From assembly GCA_964605155.1 (NCBI GenBank), contig CAZSAK010000016.1, forward strand, positions 1-64,000: 64,000 bases of DNA, written 5' to 3'. The DNA comes from CAZSAK01 sp964605155. Its GTDB lineage: Bacteria; Pseudomonadota; Gammaproteobacteria; SZUA-140. A model generated the notes under the pieces. The model did no database searches and was not told where the DNA came from. It was given only the letters and a program-made list of their open reading frames with translations. A program made the translations under genes and the position numbers. Positions 42,536 to 52,386 of this stretch are shown here, piece after piece (the stretch's first letter is position 1; each line of letters starts with the position of its first letter).

Positions 42536-44284
42536 ATGACTCGATCCGGTATCAAGAAGATTATTGTCAGGCGCAAGTCCACTGTCTCGCATGATGGACT
42601 TCCGGTCAGTCTCCATCCTGTCCTGGCACGAGTCTATGCCGCGCGGAATCTGAAATCGAGTCAGGAGCTGGAACACTCATTGGAGCATATCCTGCCCCTT
42701 GATGATTTGTCAGGGATAGAAATGGCTGCACAATTGTTGCAGGACATGCTGGTCAAGAATGGCCGTATTCTGATCGTCGCCGACTTTGATGCGGATGGTG
42801 CCACCAGTTGTGCAGTTGCGATCCGTGCCCTGCGGGCGATGGGATGCGAACATGTAGATTACATTGTCCCTAACCGGTTTGAATTCGGTTACGGATTGAC
42901 TCCCGAGATCGTCGGGGTTGCGAGTCTTCGCAACCCCGATCTCATTATCACCGTAGATAACGGGATTTCGAGTGTCGAGGGGGTCAAGACCGCAAGGAAA
43001 CTCGGCATCAAGGTGCTGGTCACCGATCACCACCTGCCGGGTGCCAGTCTCCCCGAGGCCGACGTTATAGTAAATCCCAATCAGCCGGGAGACATATTTC
43101 CAAGTAAAAACCTTGCCGGGGTGGGTGTCATCTTCTATGTGATGCTGGCACTGCGCGGTATGCTGCGCAAGCAGGGATGGTTTTCAGATAACAATATTCC
43201 GGACCCGAACCTGGCACAGTTGCTGGACCTGGTAGCCCTGGGGACGATCGCGGATATCGTCACCCTCGATCACAACAATAGAATCCTGGTTGAACAGGGA
43301 TTGGCGCGCATCCGGCGACGACGTTGCTGTACAGGAATTCGTGCCCTGATCGAAGTATCCGGAAGACGACCGGACAGGATCATCGCCGCAGACCTTGGTT
43401 ATGCGCTCGGCCCGAGGCTCAATGCGGCGGGACGTCTCGAGGATATGTCTCAGGGCATCGAATGTCTGATAACCGATGACGAGGCGTCGGCCATGCATAT
43501 AGCCCGGCGTCTGGATGAGCTGAACCGTGAGCGTCGCGCCATCGAATCGCAAATGCGTGAACAGGCCCTGGCTACCTTGACACATTTACCTGTCCAGGAG
43601 GATAACGAAACCCTGCCAATTGGCCTGTGCCTGTATGACGCGGCCTGGCACCAGGGTGTCACCGGAATCCTGGCATCCAGGCTCAAGGAACGGTTTCATC
43701 GTCCGGTCATCGTATTTGCGCCCGGAAGGGATGATGAAATCAAGGGTTCCGCACGGTCGATACCCGGCCTTCATATCCGCGATACCCTGGAGGCCATCTC
43801 GACACGGTATCCTGCCATGTTGAGGAAATTCGGCGGGCATGCGATGGCTGCGGGACTGGCCTTGAAGTCAGCAGATTTCGACGCCTTCCGGACAGCCTTC
43901 GATACCGAGGTCAGAAAACACCTCGATGCCGAAGATTTGCAGGGTGTTGTCTTGAGTGATGGTGAACTCTCGGCCGGTGATCTCAATCTGGAGGTCGCTG
44001 AGATATTGCGTTCCGGCGGTCCATGGGGTCAGGGATTTCCCGAACCCGTTTTTGATGGCGTATTTGCCGTCGCAGGGCGCCGGATCGTCGGAAACAGTCA
44101 TCTCAAATTACTGCTTCAGGTGCCGGGTGATGACCACTTGATTGATGCGATTGCCTTTAATTCAGGGGATATCGATTTGCCCGAGGACCTTGATAAGGTC
44201 CATATAGCCTACAAACTTGATGTCAACGATTATCGTGGGAAACGCTGCCCACAGTTAATCGTTGAACATATTGCATCCGACTGA
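42536..44284 (+). CDS. recJ: Single-stranded-DNA-specific exonuclease RecJ
   Basis: A 582-residue RecJ: DHH-family motifs ADFDADGATS (residues about 82-91), TVDNG and TDHHLPG (about 163-169), NPNQPG and the DHHA1 region with GHAMAAGLAL. The C-terminal OB-like part with HLKLLLQV is also present. RecJ degrades ssDNA 5' to 3' in recombination and mismatch repair. It lies 155 bases upstream of prfB on the same strand, a widely conserved neighbourhood. Confidence 0.96.
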   Translation: MTRSGIKKIIVRRKSTVSHDGLPVSLHPVLARVYAARNLKSSQELEHSLEHILPLDDLSGIEMAAQLLQDMLVKNGRILIVADFDADGATSCAVAIRALRAMGCEHVDYIVPNRFEFGYGLTPEIVGVASLRNPDLIITVDNGISSVEGVKTARKLGIKVLVTDHHLPGASLPEADVIVNPNQPGDIFPSKNLAGVGVIFYVMLALRGMLRKQGWFSDNNIPDPNLAQLLDLVALGTIADIVTLDHNNRILVEQGLARIRRRRCCTGIRALIEVSGRRPDRIIAADLGYALGPRLNAAGRLEDMSQGIECLITDDEASAMHIARRLDELNRERRAIESQMREQALATLTHLPVQEDNETLPIGLCLYDAAWHQGVTGILASRLKERFHRPVIVFAPGRDDEIKGSARSIPGLHIRDTLEAISTRYPAMLRKFGGHAMAAGLALKSADFDAFRTAFDTEVRKHLDAEDLQGVVLSDGELSAGDLNLEVAEILRSGGPWGQGFPEPVFDGVFAVAGRRIVGNSHLKLLLQVPGDDHLIDAIAFNSGDIDLPEDLDKVHIAYKLDVNDYRGKRCPQLIVEHIASD

Positions 44285-44438
44285 ACTCGAATGGCAGACT
44301 GACCTGAGTCGAACGTCCTGCCGTTGTCACTCATTCGGTATTCAACCAGTCATTCTGCCATGATTATTTCATCAGCAGTGTTTTCACACGCATTTTCCCT
44401 GGTGTAGACTTAGCGTCTTTATTCTGACGGAAGATATT

Positions 44439-45537
44439 ATGCTCGAATTGAACCCCGTTTATGAGCGTATCAAGGATATGCAGGGACGACTTGATGTCCT
44501 GAGGAGGTACCTTTGACGTTGATACCAAACAGGAACGCCTGACCGAGGTTACGCGTGAACTCGAGAATCCTGCAATATGGGAGAATACTGAGAAGGCACA
44601 ATCCCTGGGCAGAGAGCGCTCCCAGTTGCAAGATGTCGTTGCGGCCATTGCAACCTTGACACAAGGTTTGATGGACGCTCATGCATTGCTTGAACTTGCT
44701 GAAGAAGAGCAGGATGAGGAGACAAGCCGGGAGGTCGCATCTGATCTCGAAACTCTGGAAAAGAAGCTGGCAGGACTTGAGTTTCGCCGGATGTTTTCCG
44801 GTGAAATGGATGCCAAAAATGCCTTCCTGGATATTCAGGCCGGTTCCGGAGGAACGGAGGCCCAGGATTGGGCGGAAATGCTGTTGCGGATGTATTTGCG
44901 TTGGGGGGAGCGGCGCGGCTTTGCAACCGAACTGATAGAGGTATCACCCGGAGAGGTGGCGGGGATTAAAAGCGCGACCATCAGGGTGGAAGGGGAATAT
45001 GCTTATGGATGGTTGCGCACCGAAACGGGCGTACATCGGCTGGTACGCAAATCTCCGTTCGATTCGGGAAACCGTCGTCATACCTCTTTTGCTGCCGTGT
45101 TCGTCTCACCGGAGGTCGAAGATGACATCGACATCGATATCAATCCGGCTGATTTAAAGGTCGATACCTATCGTGCCAGCGGTGCGGGAGGGCAGCATGT
45201 GAATCGTACGGATTCCGCTATTCGCATTACCCATATGCCGAGCGGTATCGTGGTACAGTGCCAGAGTGATCGTTCGCAACACAAGAATCGCTCAACTGCG
45301 ATGAAACAGCTCAAGGCCAAGCTCTACGAACTGGAAATGCAGAAACGCACCGAACAGCAACAGGCGCTGGAGGATAGCAAGTCCGATATTGGCTGGGGTA
45401 GCCAGATTCGGTCATATGTGCTGGATCAGTCACGCATCAAGGATCTGCGCACCGGTGTTGAAACCGGTAACACACAGGCCGTGTTGGATGGGGATCTGGA
45501 TGAATTTATCGAGGCGAGTTTGAAAAGTGGAATCTGA
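44439..45537 (+). CDS. prfB: Peptide chain release factor 2 (programmed +1 frameshift)
   Basis: RF2 recognises UGA and UAA stop codons. The gene is in two frames: codons 1-25 run from ATG at 44439 to CTT, followed by an in-frame TGA at 44514-44516; a +1 shift then reads GAC onward to 45537, giving 365 residues, the usual length. The GAGGQHVNR motif (GGQ for peptide release) and the frameshift autoregulation site are intact. Automated callers usually start it at the internal ATG (44626). It overlaps the lysS start by about 11 bases. Confidence 0.96.
44502..44517 (+). promoter_or_regulatory. prfB programmed +1 frameshift site
   Basis: AGGAGGTACCTTTGAC: an internal Shine-Dalgarno-like AGGAGG, three bases, then the slippery CTT followed by TGA C. 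This is the autoregulatory RF2 frameshift element: when RF2 is scarce the ribosome pauses at UGA, slips +1 on CUU and continues. The classic E. coli version is AGGGGGTATCTTTGAC, differing in two positions. Confidence 0.95.
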
Positions 45538-47029
45538 CCGGGTGACGGATACGGATGAAAATGAACAGATAGCACAGCGACGTGCCAAGCTGGCCGAATT
45601 GCGTATGCGCGGCAATCCGTTCCCGAGCGACTTTCGGCGCAATGTGGTGGCGGGTGAACTGCACGCCGAGTACGACCAAGCGGACCCTCTGACACTCGAA
45701 AACGAGCCGATCCGGGTAAAGGTCGCCGGGCGTCTCATGACGCGCCGGATCATGGGTAAGGCAAGTTTCATCCACCTCCAGGATATGTCGGGTCAGATCC
45801 AGCTCTACATTCAGCGTGACGGGGTCTCATCCGACGTTTATAAAGAGTTCAAAAACTGGGATATCGGCGATATCGTCGGGGCTGAAGGTGTTCTCTTCAA
45901 GACCAGGACAGGTGAGCTCTCGATCCGTGCGGAACGTATCATGTTATTAACCAAGGCATTGCGCCCGTTACCGGAAAAGTATCATGGCATTGTCGATAAG
46001 GAGATGAGGTATCGACAGCGTTATCTTGACCTGATCATGAATGACGTTACTCGCAAGACCTTTCGCATCCGTACCGAGATCATCAACTTTATAAGGCAGT
46101 TCCTGATCGGGCAAGGATTTCTCGAGGTCGAAACTCCGATGATGCAGGTTGTTCCCGGTGGTGCCGCGGCACGGCCGTTTCAGACCTATCATCATGCCCT
46201 GGACATCAATCTCTATTTGCGTATTGCACCGGAACTCTATCTGAAACGCCTGGTAGTCGGTGGTTTCGAGAAGGTATTCGAAATCAACCGCAATTTCCGT
46301 AATGAGGGTTTGTCCACCCGCCATAATCCCGAGTTTACCATGCTCGAGTTTTATCAGGCATACGTGGACTATTATGATCTGATGGATCTGACCGAAACGA
46401 TGTTGCGGGAACTCACCCTTGTGATCCACGGCGATACCATCATTGAATATCAGGGACAACGCTATGATTTTGGCAAGCCCTTCAGGCGTATGACTCTGGT
46501 TGAATCGATCCTGGAGTTCAATCCTGCTATCAACAGGGATGAGCTGTTTGCAATCGATTCTGCCAGATCCATCGCGAAAAAATTTGATATACCTGTGTTG
46601 GAACACTATGGAATCGGCAAGATCCAGCTAGAACTGTTTGAAAAGACAGTCGAAGGCAAGCTGCATGATCCCACCTTCATAACATCCTACCCCAAGGAGG
46701 TCTCACCTCTCGCCCGTGCCAACGACGACGACCCGTTTGTGACGGATCGTTTTGAACTTTTTATCGGTGGTCATGAGATCGCAAACGGGTTTACCGAGTT
46801 GAATGATGCCGAGGATCAGGCAGATCGCTTTCGCAAACAACTGCAGGCACGGGAGGGTGGAGACATTGAGGCGATGCATTTTGACCAGGACTATATCCGG
46901 GCCCTGGAACATGGCATGCCACCGACGGCGGGTGAAGGCATTGGGATAGACCGTCTGGTGATGTTGTTGACCGATTCAGCCTCAATCCGGGACGTGTTGC
47001 TGTTTCCCCATATGCGACCTGAAGTGTAA
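45527..47029 (+). CDS. lysS: Lysine-tRNA ligase, class II
   Basis: A 500-residue class II lysyl-tRNA synthetase: N-terminal OB-fold anticodon-binding domain (about 60-160, VKVAGRLMTRRIMGKASF), then class II catalytic domain with motif 1 around FLEVETPMMQ, motif 2 NRNFRNEGLSTRHNPEFT and motif 3 GEGIGIDRLVMLL near the end. The chosen GTG start overlaps the prfB end; another in-frame GTG five codons on is possible. The prfB-lysS pairing is widely conserved. Confidence 0.96.
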   Translation: MESDRVTDTDENEQIAQRRAKLAELRMRGNPFPSDFRRNVVAGELHAEYDQADPLTLENEPIRVKVAGRLMTRRIMGKASFIHLQDMSGQIQLYIQRDGVSSDVYKEFKNWDIGDIVGAEGVLFKTRTGELSIRAERIMLLTKALRPLPEKYHGIVDKEMRYRQRYLDLIMNDVTRKTFRIRTEIINFIRQFLIGQGFLEVETPMMQVVPGGAAARPFQTYHHALDINLYLRIAPELYLKRLVVGGFEKVFEINRNFRNEGLSTRHNPEFTMLEFYQAYVDYYDLMDLTETMLRELTLVIHGDTIIEYQGQRYDFGKPFRRMTLVESILEFNPAINRDELFAIDSARSIAKKFDIPVLEHYGIGKIQLELFEKTVEGKLHDPTFITSYPKEVSPLARANDDDPFVTDRFELFIGGHEIANGFTELNDAEDQADRFRKQLQAREGGDIEAMHFDQDYIRALEHGMPPTAGEGIGIDRLVMLLTDSASIRDVLLFPHMRPEV

Positions 47030-47031
47030 CC

Positions 47032-47049
47032 ACACCCCTGTAGGGGTGT
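47032..47049 (+). terminator. Hairpin between converging lysS and HDOD genes
   Basis: ACACCCC-TGTA-GGGGTGT is a seven-base-pair perfect stem with a four-base loop, two bases after the lysS stop and ten bases before the stop of the converging HDOD gene. There is no T tract on either side, so it is a terminator-like or end-protecting hairpin rather than a textbook intrinsic terminator. Confidence 0.45.
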
Positions 47050-47058
47050 CGCGGAACG

Positions 47059-47910
47059 TCAGGCGGAGATCAACTGCCGTATCTCGGCAATTTCGTCCTT
47101 GGCAGCCTTGATGGTGGCGATACAGTCCTCAGGCGGGATACTGAGCCGGCTGAATGCCGGGATCTCGGACCAGTCCAGCTGGGTATAGGGGTGGTCGGTT
47201 CCGATGTAACTCAGCATGTTGGCGATCAGTACGACATCGACATAATCGGCCTCAAATCCTATTGGTTCGCGGTACAGATCCTCATGATCGGTGGCCACTG
47301 CAACCAGATCAGGCTGGAAATTCCATGTCTTGAGGATCAGGCTGCCTATCCTGGGATGCAATACCGCCAGGACTTTCATGAGCGTCTTATTGTTGGACAG
47401 CAACTCGGGGATCCTTTCGGAGTACTCGAGGATGGGTAGTTTACCGATATCGTGTACCAGACCTCCCAGCATGGCCTCTTCAGGCGAGAGAGAAGTGAAT
47501 TTCTGGGCGATGATCTGACTGAGCGCCGCCACCTGGACACTGTGTTCCCAGTTTTTCTCCAGCAGTACATTGGTTTGCGCGGTCAGCCTGGTGCGGTATA
47601 CCTGTTCCATGGCAAGGCTGGTGATCAGGCTGCGGACGATGGAATTGCCGAGTCGGGTAATGGCTGCACGCACATCCTCGATCTGATTTTGAGTCCGGTA
47701 CAGGGGGCTGTTGGCTACCCGCAACAGGCGGGTGGATAGCACCGCATCGGCACTGATGACCTTCGAAATCTGTGTGGAAGTGGCCTTGTTATCATGTAAC
47801 AGCTTTCTGGCCTTGAGTGCGATCTCCGGCAACGTGGGAAGTACAATCTTGTTGTGCGTGATATCAAAGACGATATCACGGGTGAATTTTTCGAGCAGGG
47901 ATGAAGCCAT
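47059..47910 (-). CDS. HDOD domain protein
   Basis: A 283-residue protein consisting mostly of one HDOD domain (about 20-230): LPTLPEIALKARKLLHDN opens it, STRLLRVANSPLYRTQN and EEAMLGGLVHDIGKLPIL are diagnostic. As in other HDOD proteins the metal-binding HD residues are only partly present (VHDIGK, then DHEDLY). No output domain is attached. It is the second HDOD protein in the window, and the two share the same core phrase (RVANSPLYR/RVANSPIYR). Role in motility or surface signalling is common for the family but unproven here. Confidence 0.92.
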   Translation of the reverse strand: MASSLLEKFTRDIVFDITHNKIVLPTLPEIALKARKLLHDNKATSTQISKVISADAVLSTRLLRVANSPLYRTQNQIEDVRAAITRLGNSIVRSLITSLAMEQVYRTRLTAQTNVLLEKNWEHSVQVAALSQIIAQKFTSLSPEEAMLGGLVHDIGKLPILEYSERIPELLSNNKTLMKVLAVLHPRIGSLILKTWNFQPDLVAVATDHEDLYREPIGFEADYVDVVLIANMLSYIGTDHPYTQLDWSEIPAFSRLSIPPEDCIATIKAAKDEIAEIRQLISA

Positions 47911-47995
47911 TTTGTGTTATGCAGGCGGATGTCTTGCTTAATAAAACCCTTTATAAATCCCACATAATCTATTGAGAATAAATAAATATATGGCC

Positions 47996-49036
47996 TTAGT
48001 CCACGCCGTATGGCAATCTCTGAAATTGCAATTTCGCACCTTTGTCATCATACAGACGTACCTCGTCCGATTCGGCATAGGGTATTCGTATGACCACCAG
48101 TACATCATAACCGCCGGCGGGATCGGCCTCGGCGTCGACGACCATTCCCGCACCCTCCGCACTGCCTGCGTTCGGGGAATATAACGTGTCACCTGGTTGT
48201 GGCGCAATCGCAGAATCGGTATGGGCGATGTACATACGACGCTTGAGGTTACCGCGATAATGTAATCTCGCCACTACCTCCTGACCCGTGTAACAGCCCT
48301 TCTTGTAATTAATGCCATCGAATGCTTGCAGATTGACCATTTGCGGTACAAACATGTCCATCGTCTGCGTATAAATGGCAGGGATTCCCGCCAGAATATT
48401 GAGACGCCGCCACGCTGCAGTGCCTACAGGCCTTGCATCTTCGCGGAGTTTTTCCCAAAGTGTCTTGATATCGTCCGGTCGGCCAAATAACTCAAAGCGT
48501 GGCTGTATCCCCGGGATACGGATCACGGTGATCCTGTCAGTCACAGCGACCTGATCGACATCCTGAGGCAATACACCGACAGTATCCTCGAGAAGCTTGC
48601 CGCTCTCTGGACCCGACAGGCCTGCATGAATCAGCGAATCACTGGCATCCTCAAGCGTAACCTGCGAACGCAGCACAAACATGCCAAGCCGCTTGAGTAT
48701 CGCCGACAATATATCGGCAGGCAGTTGCATGTAATACCTGTCAGCGACATAAAAAAGGCGGATCAAGGCCAGCAAACGCCCCTTCGGACTGCAATAACCC
48801 GTGAGTTGGCTGTGTTGTGTATTCACTTCCAGCACATCATTGGTCAGCTGACCCTGCAGGAACATCTGTGAATCATCCCCGTGAGCGGATATCAGGCCCA
48901 TGTGAGAGAGGTCACTTATGACTTCACTGTCAGTGACACATTCCATCTCCTCAGTGATGTTACCGAAGTGGACAACGACGTTGTTTTCTATGACGGCACC
49001 GGCGTTTTCCAGATACGTCTTCCAATTACTCATCAT
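47996..49036 (-). CDS. ygfZ: Folate-binding protein YgfZ/GcvT-like
   Basis: A 346-residue YgfZ: the hallmark motif KKGCYTGQEVVARLHYRG is present near residue 238, and the GcvT-type body includes ISDLSHMGLISAHGDDSQMFLQGQLTND. YgfZ uses tetrahydrofolate and its conserved cysteine to maintain certain iron-sulfur enzymes such as MiaB and succinate dehydrogenase. Its nearness to sdhCDAB (divergent, about 98 bases apart) is therefore functionally reasonable. Start is the first of two adjacent ATGs. Confidence 0.93.
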   Translation of the reverse strand: MMSNWKTYLENAGAVIENNVVVHFGNITEEMECVTDSEVISDLSHMGLISAHGDDSQMFLQGQLTNDVLEVNTQHSQLTGYCSPKGRLLALIRLFYVADRYYMQLPADILSAILKRLGMFVLRSQVTLEDASDSLIHAGLSGPESGKLLEDTVGVLPQDVDQVAVTDRITVIRIPGIQPRFELFGRPDDIKTLWEKLREDARPVGTAAWRRLNILAGIPAIYTQTMDMFVPQMVNLQAFDGINYKKGCYTGQEVVARLHYRGNLKRRMYIAHTDSAIAPQPGDTLYSPNAGSAEGAGMVVDAEADPAGGYDVLVVIRIPYAESDEVRLYDDKGAKLQFQRLPYGVD

Positions 49037-49133
49037 ATTGATATCTGCAGACGTGAAAAATGCAGATGATAACGTAATTTTAAAGCATTAGTAATACTGG
49101 ACGCACGGGCTGAATCAGCTAAACTAACGCAAC

Positions 49134-49514
49134 ATGATACAAAAAGATCGACGACCGGTATTTCTCGATATTACACGTATTGATCTGCCGATCACGGCAG
49201 TGATCTCCATTATCCATCGTTCGACAGGCATCCTGTTCTTTCTTCTCATTCCACCCCTGATCTATTTGTTTGATCTTTCGCTATCGAGCTGGCAAGGATT
49301 TGAGGCGGTATCACAACTGCTGGATCACTGGCTGGCAAGATCATTGCTGGTTTTGTTGTCATGGGGCTTTGCTCATCACCTTCTGGCAGGCATTCGGTAT
49401 TTACTGATCGATGTAGACATCGGTGTGGGGCTTGAATCATCACGTATAACGGCCTGGTGTGTCGTGGGCGGAGGATTGATTGTCCTGTTTGCAGTGGCGT
49501 TGACTGTGTTATGA
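49134..49514 (+). CDS. sdhC: Succinate dehydrogenase cytochrome b556 subunit
   Basis: A 126-residue three-helix membrane subunit. SIIHRSTGILFFLLIPP carries the conserved quinone-site SxxHR pattern and FAHHLLAGIRYLLID the haem b histidine ligand. It anchors SdhAB to the membrane and, with SdhD, binds ubiquinone and haem b. First gene of sdhCDAB; its stop overlaps the sdhD ATG. Confidence 0.95.
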   Translation: MIQKDRRPVFLDITRIDLPITAVISIIHRSTGILFFLLIPPLIYLFDLSLSSWQGFEAVSQLLDHWLARSLLVLLSWGFAHHLLAGIRYLLIDVDIGVGLESSRITAWCVVGGGLIVLFAVALTVL

Positions 49515-49849
49515 ACCGCCGCAGTTATGGACTACGCGCCTGGATACTACAACGTCTGAGCGCGGTTTATATGACAGTCTACCTGCTGTTTTTCATCTTG
49601 CATGTCAGTACGAATCCTCCGCAGTCCTATGTCGCATGGCATGGCTGGATGGCAGGGCCAGTCATCAGTCTGGCGACCGCCCTGTTTTTCATTGCCATAC
49701 TTGTGCATGCCTGGGTGGGGATACGTGATGTGATCATGGATTATGTCAAACCCCCTGCACTACGCTTCAGCCTGTTGTCATTGATTGGTATGGTGCTGCT
49801 GATCTGCGGTTTATGGGTGTTGAGAATCTTGATCCAGGTGAGCCAGTGA
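49511..49849 (+). CDS. sdhD: Succinate dehydrogenase membrane anchor subunit
   Basis: A 112-residue three-helix membrane protein. LQRLSAVYMTVYLLFFILH gives the first helix with the quinone-proximal arginine, and VHAWVGIRDVIMDYVK the haem-ligand histidine and conserved aspartate-tyrosine. ATG at 49511 overlaps the sdhC stop (ATGA), and its own stop overlaps the GTG start of sdhA, so the operon is tightly coupled. Confidence 0.95.
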   Translation: MNRRSYGLRAWILQRLSAVYMTVYLLFFILHVSTNPPQSYVAWHGWMAGPVISLATALFFIAILVHAWVGIRDVIMDYVKPPALRFSLLSLIGMVLLICGLWVLRILIQVSQ

Positions 49850-51624
49850 ACCAGGATGTCAACAAGGTGGATAGGCGTCGCTTTGACACCCTGGTGATCG
49901 GTGCAGGCGGCGGGGGCTTGCGCGCCGCGCTTCAGCTGGCACAGGCCGATGCCGCCGTCGCCGTAGTATCGAAGGTGTTTCCGACCCGTTCACACACGGT
50001 TGCCGCCCAGGGTGGTATGAACGCCGCATTGGCGAATGTACTGCCGGATAACTGGCACTGGCACATGTATGACACGGTCAAGGGCAGTGATTACCTTGGT
50101 GACCAGGATGCCATCGAATACATGTGCCGTGCCGCATCCCGACTCGTGATTGAACTGGAGCATTTCGGAGTTCCGTTTTCCCGCCTTGAGAACGGCAGTA
50201 TCTATCAGCGCCCTTTTGGTGGACAAAGCCAGAACTTTGGAGGTGAGCAGGCGGCCCGCACGTGTGCTGCCGCGGACCGAACCGGCCATGCCATCCTGCA
50301 TGCCTTGTATCAGCAGAATATCCGTGCCAAGACACATTTTTTTGATGAATATTTCGCCGTCGACCTTATCAAGGATCAACAGAATTTCATCCTCGGCGCC
50401 GTAGTCATCAGCATTGAAACAGGACAACCGCTGATCATAGAGGCCAAGACCACATTGCTGGCGACCGGTGGCGCGGGTCAGTTATACCGTACCAACACCA
50501 ATGCCAGAATCAATACCGGTGACGGCATGGCTATGGCGTTGCGTGCTGGTATACCGCTGCAGGATATGGAATTTGTACAGTTCCATCCCACCGGTATCGC
50601 CGGTAAAGGGATGTTGATCTCGGAAGGCGCTCGCGGCGAAGGCGGTTACCTGATCAATAAGGATGGTGAACGTTTTATGGAACGTTATGCTCCCCATGCC
50701 AAGGATCTTGCAAGCCGGGATGTTGTGAGCCGGGCGATTGCAACCGAGGTCAGGGAAGGGCGAGGATGTGGTCCCAATGGCGACCATGTCTTGTTGAAAC
50801 TGACCCATCTGGATGCGGATGTCATTCTCAAACGGTTGCCCGGTATCCGGGATCTGTCCATGACCTTTGCCCACGTAGACCCCATCAACAAATCCATTCC
50901 GGTTGCACCTACGGCTCATTATACAATGGGTGGTATCCCGACCAATCGTTACGGCCAGGTGGTGGTGCCAGAGTTCCAGGGCGCCGAAGAACCCATTCCG
51001 GGGCTCTATGCGGTGGGTGAGTGCGCCTGTGTCTCGGTTCATGGTGCCAATCGATTGGGGGGGAATTCCCTGCTGGATATCGTAGTGTTCGGCCGCGCCG
51101 CAGGCAATCATATCATCGAATTCCTGGGTGAAACCCGCTATCACCGTGTACTCGATCAGGACAGCGTGGACCGCGCCCTTGAACACCTGGCCCGCTGGGA
51201 TCTAAAGGGTGACGGAGAATCGGTCGATGACCTGCGTAATGAGTTGCAACGCACCATGGAGGATTATTGCAGTGTGTTTCGTGACCATGACGTACTCGAT
51301 GAGGGTATCAGCAAGGTGCTGGATATCAGTCGACGATTAGAGGATGTACGTTTAAAGGATCATAGCAGTGTGTTCAATACGGCGAGGATCGAGGCGCTGG
51401 AGCTGGAAAATCTTGTAGACGTAGCCTGTGCCGCCGTGAACTCGGCGTTTGCACGTCAGGAAAGCCGTGGGGCCCATTCGCGTATCGATTATCCGGAGCG
51501 AGATGACAAGCACTGGATGAAGCATACGCTCTATTTCAAGGAAGGACATCAACTTGATTACAAGCCGGTACGCATGAAACCATTAACCGTAGAGGCCTTT
51601 CCCCCCAAGGCAAGGATTTACTAG
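49846..51624 (+). CDS. sdhA: Succinate dehydrogenase flavoprotein subunit
   Basis: About 592 residues from GTG at 49846, which overlaps the sdhD stop as GTGA; an upstream in-frame ATG lies within sdhD. FAD binding is shown by VIGAGGGGLRAALQLAQ and the covalent FAD histidine motif RSHTVAAQGGMNAAL; catalytic residues are in QFHPTGI and GARGEGGYL, and SVHGANRLGGNSLLD is the C-terminal FAD motif. Oxidises succinate to fumarate in the citric acid cycle. Length and motifs are normal. Confidence 0.96.
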   Translation: MNQDVNKVDRRRFDTLVIGAGGGGLRAALQLAQADAAVAVVSKVFPTRSHTVAAQGGMNAALANVLPDNWHWHMYDTVKGSDYLGDQDAIEYMCRAASRLVIELEHFGVPFSRLENGSIYQRPFGGQSQNFGGEQAARTCAAADRTGHAILHALYQQNIRAKTHFFDEYFAVDLIKDQQNFILGAVVISIETGQPLIIEAKTTLLATGGAGQLYRTNTNARINTGDGMAMALRAGIPLQDMEFVQFHPTGIAGKGMLISEGARGEGGYLINKDGERFMERYAPHAKDLASRDVVSRAIATEVREGRGCGPNGDHVLLKLTHLDADVILKRLPGIRDLSMTFAHVDPINKSIPVAPTAHYTMGGIPTNRYGQVVVPEFQGAEEPIPGLYAVGECACVSVHGANRLGGNSLLDIVVFGRAAGNHIIEFLGETRYHRVLDQDSVDRALEHLARWDLKGDGESVDDLRNELQRTMEDYCSVFRDHDVLDEGISKVLDISRRLEDVRLKDHSSVFNTARIEALELENLVDVACAAVNSAFARQESRGAHSRIDYPERDDKHWMKHTLYFKEGHQLDYKPVRMKPLTVEAFPPKARIY

Positions 51625-51626
51625 TT

Positions 51627-52331
51627 ATGTCGACCGTTCATCTGTCTGTCTACCGATACAATCCCGAGAGCGATAGTGAGCCCTATATGCAGGACTACGA
51701 ACTATCGGGGGTTACCCCCGATACGATGGTCCTGGACGCAATGATCCGTATCAAGGCCCAGGATGAAACCCTGAGTTTCAGGCGTTCCTGCGGCGAGGGT
51801 GTGTGTGGATCTGATGCAATCAACATCAATGGCAGAAACAGCCTGGGGTGTATTACACCCTTGTCCATCCTGAAACAGCCCGTTGAAATCCGACCTTTGC
51901 CAGGCATGTCGGTTATCCGCGACCTGGTAGTCGATATGGAGCCTTTTTACCGGCAATACCGTGCGGTACAACCGTATCTGAAAATCAAGGATCCCATCCC
52001 GGAGGTAGAATTCAGGCAATCCCCCGAGCAGCGCGAACGTCTGGACGGCCTGTATGAATGTATCCTGTGCGGTTGTTGCTCCACTGCCTGTCCATCCTTT
52101 TGGTGGAATCCGGACAAGTTTCTGGGTCCCGCAGCCTTGTTGCAGTCCTACAGATTCCTTGCGGACAGTCGCGATCAGGCCGGCGAAGAACGCCTTAACG
52201 CCCTGGAAGATTCATATAAACTTTTTCGGTGCCATACCATCATGAATTGTGTCCAGGTCTGTCCAAAAGGACTTAATCCGACCAAGGCCATTGGCGAGAT
52301 CAAACAAATGATGGTCAAACAATTGATCTGA
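51627..52331 (+). CDS. sdhB: Succinate dehydrogenase iron-sulfur subunit
   Basis: A 234-residue protein with all three clusters encoded: [2Fe-2S] ligands in RRSCGEGVCGSDAIN and GRNSLGC, [4Fe-4S] in CILCGCCSTACPSFWWN and [3Fe-4S] in RCHTIMNCVQVCPKGLNP. It transfers electrons from SdhA flavin to ubiquinone. It is separated from sdhA by two bases and from sdhE by 55. Confidence 0.97.
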   Translation: MSTVHLSVYRYNPESDSEPYMQDYELSGVTPDTMVLDAMIRIKAQDETLSFRRSCGEGVCGSDAININGRNSLGCITPLSILKQPVEIRPLPGMSVIRDLVVDMEPFYRQYRAVQPYLKIKDPIPEVEFRQSPEQRERLDGLYECILCGCCSTACPSFWWNPDKFLGPAALLQSYRFLADSRDQAGEERLNALEDSYKLFRCHTIMNCVQVCPKGLNPTKAIGEIKQMMVKQLI

Positions 52332-52386
52332 AAGATCTACGGGGCAACTTACCGAGCGATGACAGCAAATCACGGTTCATCAGGCT

